Origin: SHVZ01 sp041906305 | Lineage (GTDB): Bacteria; Pseudomonadota; Alphaproteobacteria; SHVZ01 | DNA length: 64,000 nt | Reading direction: 5' to 3' | Assembly: GCA_041906305.1 (NCBI GenBank) | Contig: JAYRJL010000002.1 | Location: forward strand, 124,001 to 188,000 | Shown: in pieces, positions 58,659 to 64,000 of the stretch | Layout of the letters: the number at the start of each line of letters is the position of its first letter | Numbering within the stretch: position 1 is the stretch's first letter | Notes under the pieces: model-generated | Seen by the model: the letters and a program-made list of their open reading frames with translations, nothing else | What the model was told of the DNA's origin: nothing | The model's database searches: none | Program-made: the position numbers and the translations under genes

Positions 58659-59554
58659 AGGTTCGCGAGCAGGTGGATCAGGCTGGAGGTGTCCCAGCGC
58701 CCGCCGCCCCGCTTCTGCACATGGGCGTAGAACTGGTCGACCAGCGCGGTCATCGGCAGCAGCGCGCCGTTGCGCTTGGACTCCTCCAGGCAGATGCCGA
58801 GGTCCTTGCGCATCCAGTCGACGGCGAAGCCGAAGTCGAACTTGCCATCGACCATGGTATTGCCGCGGTTCTCCATCTGCCAGGACTGGGCGGCGCCCTT
58901 GGAGATCACGTCGACGACCTTCTTCGCGTCCAGCCCGGAGCGGACTGCGAAGTTGATACCCTCCGCCAGGCCCTGCACCACACCGGCGATGCAGATCTGG
59001 TTGACCATCTTGCAGAGCTGGCCAGCACCCGATGCGCCCAGATGCGTAACGGCGCGGGCGTAGGTCCCCATCGTCTCCTCGGCCTTGGCATAGGTCTCGG
59101 GCTTGCCGCCGACCATGACCGTCAGCTTGCCGTTGACCGCGCCGGCCTGGCCGCCGGAGACCGGCGCATCGAGCACGCCGATGCCGAGCTTCGCCCCGGC
59201 GGCCTCGATCTCGCGCGCGACCTCGGCCGAGGCCGTGGTGTGGTCGACGAAGATCGTGCCCTTCGTCATGCCGGCGAACGCCCCCTTGTCGCCGTAGACG
59301 ACGCTGCGGAGATCATCGTCGTTGCCGACGCAGCAGAAGACGATGTCGGCGCCCTTGGCTGCCTCGGCCGGCGTCGCCGCCGACTTGCCGCCGTACTCGG
59401 CCGCCCACGCCTTCGCCTTGGCTTCGGTGCGGTTGTAGACGGTGACCTTGTGTCCGGCGCGGGCGAGGTGTCCCGCCATCGGATAGCCCATCACGCCGAG
59501 GCCGAGGAAGGCGACGTTGCGGGGCGTCTGGGCGGGCTTGGGCGCGTCGGACAT
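58655..59554 (-). CDS. beta-hydroxyacid dehydrogenase (3-hydroxyisobutyrate dehydrogenase family)
   Basis: This is a 299-residue NAD(P)-dependent enzyme of the 6-phosphogluconate/3-hydroxyisobutyrate dehydrogenase family. The N-terminal Rossmann motif is FLGLGVMGYPMAGHL, the substrate motif DAPVSGGQAGAVNG follows, and the catalytic lysine lies in GAGQLCKMVNQ. The family also contains tartronate-semialdehyde reductase, so the exact substrate is open. The start is ATG 59554. Confidence 0.9.
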   Translation of the reverse strand: MSDAPKPAQTPRNVAFLGLGVMGYPMAGHLARAGHKVTVYNRTEAKAKAWAAEYGGKSAATPAEAAKGADIVFCCVGNDDDLRSVVYGDKGAFAGMTKGTIFVDHTTASAEVAREIEAAGAKLGIGVLDAPVSGGQAGAVNGKLTVMVGGKPETYAKAEETMGTYARAVTHLGASGAGQLCKMVNQICIAGVVQGLAEGINFAVRSGLDAKKVVDVISKGAAQSWQMENRGNTMVDGKFDFGFAVDWMRKDLGICLEESKRNGALLPMTALVDQFYAHVQKRGGGRWDTSSLIHLLANL

Positions 59555-59586
59555 CTGGAACTCCTTCAAGGAAGAGGCGGATTTCT

Positions 59587-60408
59587 CTAACGAACGTGCT
59601 GTCGGCGTTCGACCAGCGCCAGCGAATTGACGAGCGAGCGCCAGCTTCCCTCGTCGGGCGCGAGGAACAGGCGGCGATAGATCTCGGTCGGACGGTAGGG
59701 CGTGTTGTCGAGGAAGAGGCCGAAGCCCCCGGCTTCCTTGTGCAGGAGCCAGCCCGGCGCGTGATCCCAGGGCCAGGTGCGGTTGAACAGCGCGAAGTGG
59801 GTGCGCCCCTCGGCCAGGTTGAAGTAATCGGCCGCCGCACAGCGGAGCGAGATGATCGACGCCGGCTTGTCGGCGTTGCGCGCGACGCGGGCCGCCTGCT
59901 CGCGATCGCCGGTATGGAAGGCGAGGTTGCCCGACATGCGCTTGACGTCCGCCGGCTTCGCCACCTGGACCTTGCGGCCATCGACTAGAGTGCCGCCGCC
60001 GGCCTCGGCCATCATCGTGCGGCCATGCACCGGATCGTGGATCCAAGCGGCGAGCACGTTGCCGCCGCGTACGAGGCCGACCATGACGCCGAAGATCGGG
60101 ATGCCGGCGGCGAAGTTGAGCGTGCCGTCGACCGGATCGATCACCCAGACCGGCGCGTCGCCGGCGAGATGCTCCAGCAGGCTCTGGTCGGCCGAGGTCG
60201 CCTCCTCGCCGACGACCAGCGAGCCGGCCACCAATCCCTGCAGGATCGGCGTCAGGCGCAGCTCGGCCGCCTTGTCCGCAGCCGTCACCAGGTCGCCGGG
60301 AGTCTTCTCCTCGACGTCGCCGACCGCCAGCCGGCCGAAGCGCGGCATGATCTCCTCGGCAGCGACCTCGGCGATGTGCCGGGCGACGGCCTCGAGATCG
60401 ATCTTCAC
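59587..60408 (-). CDS. inositol monophosphatase family protein
   Basis: This is a 273-residue magnesium-dependent phosphatase of the IMPase/SuhB fold. The metal-binding motifs are complete: GEE (VVGEEATS), WVIDPVDGTLNF and the C-terminal WDHAPGWLLHKEAGG. There is no clear ribosome-binding site; GTG 60408 is the first start after groES, and translation may be coupled to groES, which ends 11 nt upstream. The substrate could be inositol phosphate, histidinol phosphate or another sugar phosphate. Confidence 0.88.
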   Translation of the reverse strand: MKIDLEAVARHIAEVAAEEIMPRFGRLAVGDVEEKTPGDLVTAADKAAELRLTPILQGLVAGSLVVGEEATSADQSLLEHLAGDAPVWVIDPVDGTLNFAAGIPIFGVMVGLVRGGNVLAAWIHDPVHGRTMMAEAGGGTLVDGRKVQVAKPADVKRMSGNLAFHTGDREQAARVARNADKPASIISLRCAAADYFNLAEGRTHFALFNRTWPWDHAPGWLLHKEAGGFGLFLDNTPYRPTEIYRRLFLAPDEGSWRSLVNSLALVERRQHVR

Positions 60409-60419
60409 CGGCTTAGGCG

Positions 60420-60707
60420 TCAGCCGACGATGCCGAAGAGGTCGGATTCCTTCATGACGACGACGTCCTCGCCGTCGACCTTCACCTCGGTGCCCGACCA
60501 CTTGCCGTAGAGGACGCGGTCGCCGACCTTCACGCCCAGCGGCACGCGCTTGCCGCTCTCGTCACGGGCGCCGGGACCGGCGGCGATGATCTTGCCCTCC
60601 TGGGGCTTCTCCTTCGCCGTGTCGGGAATGATGATCCCGCCCTTCGACTTGGTTTCCTGGTCGAGCGGCTTGACCACGACGCGGTCGTGCAACGGCTTGA
60701 AGGCCAT
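60420..60707 (-). CDS. groES: co-chaperonin GroES
   Basis: This is a 95-residue chaperonin-10. The N-terminal signature FKPLHDRVVVKPLDQETKSK, mobile-loop IIIPDTAKEKPQEGKI, GDRVLYGKWSGTEVKVDGE and the C-terminal MKESDLFGIVG all match. It caps GroEL during protein folding. Unusually, the next co-directional gene is an inositol phosphatase, not groEL, and no groEL occurs in this window. Upstream I see no CIRCE (TTAGCACTC-N9-GAGTGCTAA) element. Confidence 0.95.
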   Translation of the reverse strand: MAFKPLHDRVVVKPLDQETKSKGGIIIPDTAKEKPQEGKIIAAGPGARDESGKRVPLGVKVGDRVLYGKWSGTEVKVDGEDVVVMKESDLFGIVG

Positions 60708-60893
60708 GGGGTGAGCTCCGGCGGGCGGTTTGATCGAAAAGCGGGCGTGACCGTACGAGGCCGGAACCTCGGCGTCAACGCACGGCCGAGGTGAGGGTTT
60801 TGCCCGCAAACTGCCCATAAACCGGCGCTGAAAGCGGCGCTGAGGCCAAAAATTGAGCGTGACAACCCAAAGCCGTTGGGTTACATCTTGGAC

Positions 60894-61000
60894 ATAAGAA
60901 GAAGAATGAAAGCCGAGGTCGAAAGACCGAAGGCTGTTGCCCGGGTTTGGGGAGGATCCTCGGGGGACGACTACAAGGGCCGAAAGGCCCTTGTTTCGTT
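60894..61000 (+). ncRNA. candidate plus-strand small RNA between groES and tag
   Basis: There is no protein gene on the plus strand here, yet a strong plus-strand intrinsic terminator ends at about 61000. Upstream is a second hairpin closed by a GAAA tetraloop (AGCC..GGTC-GAAA-GACC..GGCT, 60911-60935) and a GAGGATCCTC palindrome (60952-60961). A possible promoter (GTGACA-N17-TACATC, 60859-60887) would start a transcript of about 105 nt. The family is not recognised; the 5' end is approximate. Confidence 0.42.
60973..61000 (+). terminator. intrinsic terminator (plus strand)
   Basis: A perfect 9-bp stem (ACAAGGGCC / GGCCCTTGT) has a GAAA tetraloop and is followed by TTCGTTTCT. The T-rich tail is on the plus strand only. 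In the minus direction, the direction of tag, GTCGTCCCCC follows, so it is not a good terminator for tag. Confidence 0.7.
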
Positions 61001-61001
61001 T

Positions 61002-61556
61002 CTAGCCCTTTTTCTTGCCGGCTGAAGTCTTCCAGGCCGGCTTCGATTTCAGGATTTTCTTGTGCACCGGACAGTCCTCGGCATGCGCGCCGGGTAGATA
61101 GCCGATGCTCATCAGGAATTCTCCGACGATCTCCCCGCCGGTGAAGCGGAAAGTCTTCCGGAAGAGAGTGATCCACTCCTCCTTGGAAAGCGGATGGTTC
61201 GCCTCGATCCAGGCGGCGAAGCTGCCATGGCTCTTCTGGAGGTCGAGCACGACCTGAGCGTTGTGGATCGCCGCCTCGACCTTGAGACGGTTTCGGACAA
61301 TGCCGGCGTCGCTCATCAGCCGAGCCCGGTCACTGTCTCCGAAGCGTGCGACCTTCGCCGGGTCGAAGTCGCGGAACGCCTTCCGGAAGGCCTCGCGCTT
61401 GTTGAGGACGACCAGCCAGGAGAGGCCGGCTTGGTTGATCTCCAGGATCAGCCGCTCGAAAAGCACGCGGTCGTCGTCGACCGGGAACCCGTGCTCGGTG
61501 TCGTGATACGGCCCATGGACCGGATGACCGGGCGCGACCCGGCAATAGCCTGACAT
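61002..61556 (-). CDS. tag: DNA-3-methyladenine glycosylase I
   Basis: This 184-residue base-excision-repair enzyme removes 3-methyladenine from alkylated DNA. The family motifs are visible: YHDTEHGFP, LILEINQAGLSWLVVLNKREAFR and FRFTGGEIVGEFLMSIGYLPGAHAEDC-like C-terminal sequence with its zinc-site residues (His/Cys pairs). The C-terminal tail is Lys-rich. The membrane-protein gene ends 33 nt upstream on the same strand. Confidence 0.93.
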   Translation of the reverse strand: MSGYCRVAPGHPVHGPYHDTEHGFPVDDDRVLFERLILEINQAGLSWLVVLNKREAFRKAFRDFDPAKVARFGDSDRARLMSDAGIVRNRLKVEAAIHNAQVVLDLQKSHGSFAAWIEANHPLSKEEWITLFRKTFRFTGGEIVGEFLMSIGYLPGAHAEDCPVHKKILKSKPAWKTSAGKKKG

Positions 61557-61589
61557 GGCCCCGTTATAGGTCGCCGACGGCCGCCGCTT

Positions 61590-61967
61590 CTACGCCGCAG
61601 ATGGCCGGCGATGATGATGGTGCCCGGGGTGGCCGTTGTGCCGGCCGCCGCCCTGCCCCCGCCGGATCCAGAAGGCGGCGCCAAGCAAAAGGAGGGTGGG
61701 CCCGAACACGACCAAGCCGTCGAGGAAGTAGGCCTCGGCCTGCTCGCTGCGGCTCATGATCTCGGCCAGATCCCGGCAGCGCTGCTGATTGGCGGGCGAC
61801 ACCGAGCGGTTGCCGCAGGCGATCTCCTCGCGCGCCAAGTCGACGCGGGCGAGTGCGTCTCGGACCGGCCAGGCTTCGGAAACCCGCCAGCCGGAGCCCA
61901 CTGCCCAGATGCCGGCAATCAGGAGCGCCGATGCGAAAGCGATCGAGCGCCAGGGACTTTGCCGCAT
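61590..61967 (-). CDS. membrane protein with His-rich C-terminus, 125 aa
   Basis: This is a short membrane protein of no family I recognise. Hydrophobic segments lie at about 8-28 and 84-104, with a hydrophilic middle region that has two cysteines (CGNRSVSPANQQRC). A C-terminal tail contains the HPGHHHHRR histidine run. GGAGG stands 5 nt before the ATG at 61967. The His tail might bind metal ions, but it could also be a simple low-complexity end. Confidence 0.65.
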   Translation of the reverse strand: MRQSPWRSIAFASALLIAGIWAVGSGWRVSEAWPVRDALARVDLAREEIACGNRSVSPANQQRCRDLAEIMSRSEQAEAYFLDGLVVFGPTLLLLGAAFWIRRGQGGGRHNGHPGHHHHRRPSAA

Positions 61968-62081
61968 AGAGACCTCCGTCCTTTTGACGAAGAAATCCCC
62001 CTCCGCGCAGATGTTTGCATAGATCGCACCGCGTTCAAGCGATGTCGGCAAATGTCACAACAATGTCTTCAATCTATTGAT

Positions 62082-62327
62082 CTATTCACGTCCGATGAAG
62101 TCGAAGCCGAACGGATCGAAGGTCACCAGCCACCAGATGACACCCCAGAATACCGCGGCGATGAGGGCCGCGAGGCCGGCCTTCCAGACGAGTCGGGGGT
62201 TGGAGGGCGCACTGGTCGCCTGCCCGGCCGGCACGTTGTCCGGAACCTCGACCTTGAGGGGCAGGACGGTGAACCACGAGAGCCACCAGAGCACGACATA
62301 GACCATGATGCCGGTTGCCCAGGTCAT
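62082..62327 (-). CDS. DUF1467-family small membrane protein
   Basis: This is an 81-residue protein with two transmembrane segments (about 6-24 and 48-68) and a conserved VLPLKVEVPDNVPAG loop between them. This length and pattern match the DUF1467 family, which in many alphaproteobacteria lies between the methylmalonyl-CoA epimerase and proS genes. Its function is unknown. Confidence 0.85.
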   Translation of the reverse strand: MTWATGIMVYVVLWWLSWFTVLPLKVEVPDNVPAGQATSAPSNPRLVWKAGLAALIAAVFWGVIWWLVTFDPFGFDFIGRE

Positions 62328-62335
62328 GGCGGTGC

Positions 62336-62740
62336 TCAGGCCTGCTCCAGCTCGACCAGGGTGCCGTAGAGGTCCTTCGGGTGCAGGAACAGCACCGGCT
62401 TGTCGTGGGCGCCGATCTTGGGCTCACCGTCGCCGAGGACCCGGAGCCCCGCCGCCTTGAGGGCGTCGCGGGCGGCCAGGATGTCCTCGACCTCGTAGCA
62501 GACGTGGTGGATGCCGCCGGAGGGGTTCTTGGCGAGGAAGCCCGCGATCGGCGAGGTCTCGCCCAGCGGGTGCAGGAGCTCGATCTTGGTGTTGGGCAGA
62601 GTCACGAAGACGGTGGTGACGCCATGCGCCGGCATGGCGACCGGGCTCGACACCTGGGCCCCCAGCAGTCCGCGATAGGTGGACGAGGCGGCTTCCAGGT
62701 CCGGCACGGCGATCGCGACATGGTTGAGGCGGCCGATCAT
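62336..62740 (-). CDS. mce: methylmalonyl-CoA epimerase
   Basis: This is a 134-residue vicinal-oxygen-chelate enzyme that interconverts the (R)- and (S)-isomers of methylmalonyl-CoA in propionate metabolism. The metal-binding residues fall in LNHVAIAVPDLE, KIELLHPLG, GIHHVCYEVED and GTLVELEQ. It is part of the conserved run RNase J - mce - DUF1467, 8 nt before the DUF1467 gene. Confidence 0.94.
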   Translation of the reverse strand: MIGRLNHVAIAVPDLEAASSTYRGLLGAQVSSPVAMPAHGVTTVFVTLPNTKIELLHPLGETSPIAGFLAKNPSGGIHHVCYEVEDILAARDALKAAGLRVLGDGEPKIGAHDKPVLFLHPKDLYGTLVELEQA

Positions 62741-62766
62741 GGTCGCTCCGTTCGTTTAAGTCCGCA

Positions 62767-63999
62767 TCATAGCCGGACGAGGTGGACCTCGGTCTGCGGC
62801 TTCTTGCCCACCTCGGCGTTGACGAAGCGGCGGACCGCGAGCCTCGCCGCCTCCCGCACCGCGTCGTCGTCGCGGCGCTCGCCCTTGCCGAGGTCCTCGA
62901 AGGCGCCAGCGACGGCATCGGCCGCGCCCTCGATCAGCCCTTCGCTGGTGTCGTTGTCGACCACGCCCTGGAGGCTCACGACCGGATCGGCCTCGAGCTT
63001 GCCGCCGCGGCCGACCACCAGGGTCACCACGGCGATGCCGTGGGTCATCAGCTTCTTCCGCGCCCGCATGGCGCCGCCATCCAGCGGCACCAGCTGGGTG
63101 CCGTCGAGGGCGAGACGGCCCGCGGTCACGCGCTCGACCACCGTCGCCGGTCCCGGCGCCAGGCGTACGATCGAGCCGTTCTCGGAGACGACCGCCTCCG
63201 GCACCTGGCATTCGCGGGCGAGCTTGGCGTGCTCGGCCAGGTGACGCGCCTCGCCATGGACCGGGATCGCGACGCGCGGGCGGACCCACTGGTACATGCG
63301 GGCGAGCTCGTCGCGCGCCGGATGGCCGGAGACGTGCACCCCCGCCTCCTCCGCCGTCGTCACGATCTCGACGCCGAGCTTCGAGAGCTGGTTCTGCAGC
63401 TTGGCGATCGCGCGCTCGTTCCCCGGGATGTTGCGCGAGGAGAAGATCGCGGCGTCGCCCGGCTCGAGCGTCACGTGCGGGTGCGTCCCCGACGCGATCC
63501 GCGACAGCGCCGAGCGCGGCTCGCCCTGGCTTCCGGTGCAGATCATCACGACCTTGTCGCGCAGCAGGAAGCCGGCGTCGTGCTCGGTGACGAAGGGCGG
63601 CAGGTCGCGGAGATATCCTGCCTCTTTCGCGGCGTCGTACATGCGCCAGAGCGAGCGCCCGACCAGGGCCGCATGGCGGTCATGCGCCTTGGCGGCGAGC
63701 GCGATCGACTCCAAACGCGCCACGTTGGAGGCGAAGCAGGCGACGACGACCCGCTCCCTGAAGCGGCCGACCAGGTCCTCGAGGTTCCGGCGGACATCCG
63801 CTTCCGACCCCGCCTCGCCGGCGACGAAGACGTTGGTCGAGTCCCCGACCAGCGCCAGCACGCCCTGGTCGCCGAGCCGGCGGAGCGCCGCCTCGTCGGC
63901 GACGGGGCCGATCAGGGGATCCGGATCGAACTTCCAGTCTCCGGTGTGCAGCACCGTCCCCGCCGGCGTCTTCAACGCGATCGCCATCGGCTCGGGGAT
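62767..63999 (-). CDS. rnj: ribonuclease J (5' end outside window)
   Basis: This is the C-terminal 410 residues of a metallo-beta-lactamase-fold RNase of the RNase J family; the N-terminus lies beyond the window edge. Visible are the HSIPEP-type region's IPEPMAIALKTPAG, HTGDWKFDPDP, the beta-CASP motif STNVF, GSQGEPRSAL and GHPARDELARMYQWVRPRVAIPVHGE. It degrades and matures RNA by 5' exonuclease and endonuclease activity. Confidence 0.94.
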   Translation of the reverse strand: MPEPMAIALKTPAGTVLHTGDWKFDPDPLIGPVADEAALRRLGDQGVLALVGDSTNVFVAGEAGSEADVRRNLEDLVGRFRERVVVACFASNVARLESIALAAKAHDRHAALVGRSLWRMYDAAKEAGYLRDLPPFVTEHDAGFLLRDKVVMICTGSQGEPRSALSRIASGTHPHVTLEPGDAAIFSSRNIPGNERAIAKLQNQLSKLGVEIVTTAEEAGVHVSGHPARDELARMYQWVRPRVAIPVHGEARHLAEHAKLARECQVPEAVVSENGSIVRLAPGPATVVERVTAGRLALDGTQLVPLDGGAMRARKKLMTHGIAVVTLVVGRGGKLEADPVVSLQGVVDNDTSEGLIEGAADAVAGAFEDLGKGERRDDDAVREAARLAVRRFVNAEVGKKPQTEVHLVRL

Positions 64000-64000
64000 C

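Noticed and set aside
60708..60900. CIRCE heat-shock element upstream of groES
   Set aside because: No TTAGCACTC-N9-GAGTGCTAA or near match is present; the only inverted repeat (AACCCAA/TTGGGTT at 60864-60882) is too short and differently spaced.
60973..61000. Terminator of the tag gene
   Set aside because: The T-rich tail is on the plus strand; in the direction of tag transcription it is followed by GTCGTCCCCC, so it fits a plus-strand transcript better.

Overview
The window is high-GC, gene-dense DNA from an alphaproteobacterium, probably a free-living Rhodospirillales- or Hyphomicrobiales-type organism. The main evidence is the conserved run rpoZ - spoT/rsh - pdxJ - acpS - (MFS) - lepB - rnc - era, the glnB-glnA pair, and the order RNase J - methylmalonyl-CoA epimerase - DUF1467 at the right edge. 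I saw no rRNA, tRNA, CRISPR array or transposase. The assignment rests on gene order and protein character, not on a database search.

Layout. 1-6.1 kb: an oligopeptide/nickel-type ABC importer with two tandem substrate-binding paralogues, two permeases and two ATPases, then an acyl-CoA ligase. 7.9-13.6 kb (minus strand): six overlapping genes forming a stressosome module (RsbR, RsbS, RsbT), an ATPase-phosphatase fusion, a hybrid histidine kinase and a receiver-histidine kinase. 13.6-14.5 kb: a gene-poor stretch with a decayed phosphotriesterase-like gene. 14.5-20 kb: an aminotransferase, a large Cache/PAS hybrid kinase, mscL and a small secreted protein. 20-27.5 kb (minus): the conserved housekeeping run. 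27.6-31.5 kb: an aminotransferase, a cupin, then glnB behind a sigma-54 promoter, glnA, a strong terminator and a large palindromic repeat. 31.5-46 kb: mostly accessory metabolism in small units (SDR, IclR-controlled amidohydrolase, MHYT kinase, LysR with a CocE-type hydrolase and an orphan binding protein, an SHMT-like enzyme with a fatty acid hydroxylase, a diguanylate cyclase, two alpha/beta hydrolases). 46-50 kb: NYN nuclease, family-5 uracil-DNA glycosylase, M14-like peptidase, smpB and dapA. 50-55 kb: lytic transglycosylase, HAD dehalogenase, threonine-dehydratase-like enzyme and a small-molecule kinase. 55.1-58.7 kb: a TPP riboswitch followed by ykoF-ykoE-ykoD-ykoC, a thiamine/HMP ECF importer. 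58.7-64 kb: a beta-hydroxyacid dehydrogenase, an inositol-phosphatase-family gene, a groES with no groEL beside it, a probable plus-strand small RNA, tag, small membrane proteins, mce and truncated RNase J.

The genes are tightly packed. Co-directional genes often overlap by 4 nt (ATGA), and five of the convergent gene pairs share a 4-nt CTAG or TTAG overlap of their stop codons. The most notable systems are the stressosome-to-two-component module and the thiamine ECF operon, whose riboswitch P1 helix contains the ribosome-binding site.
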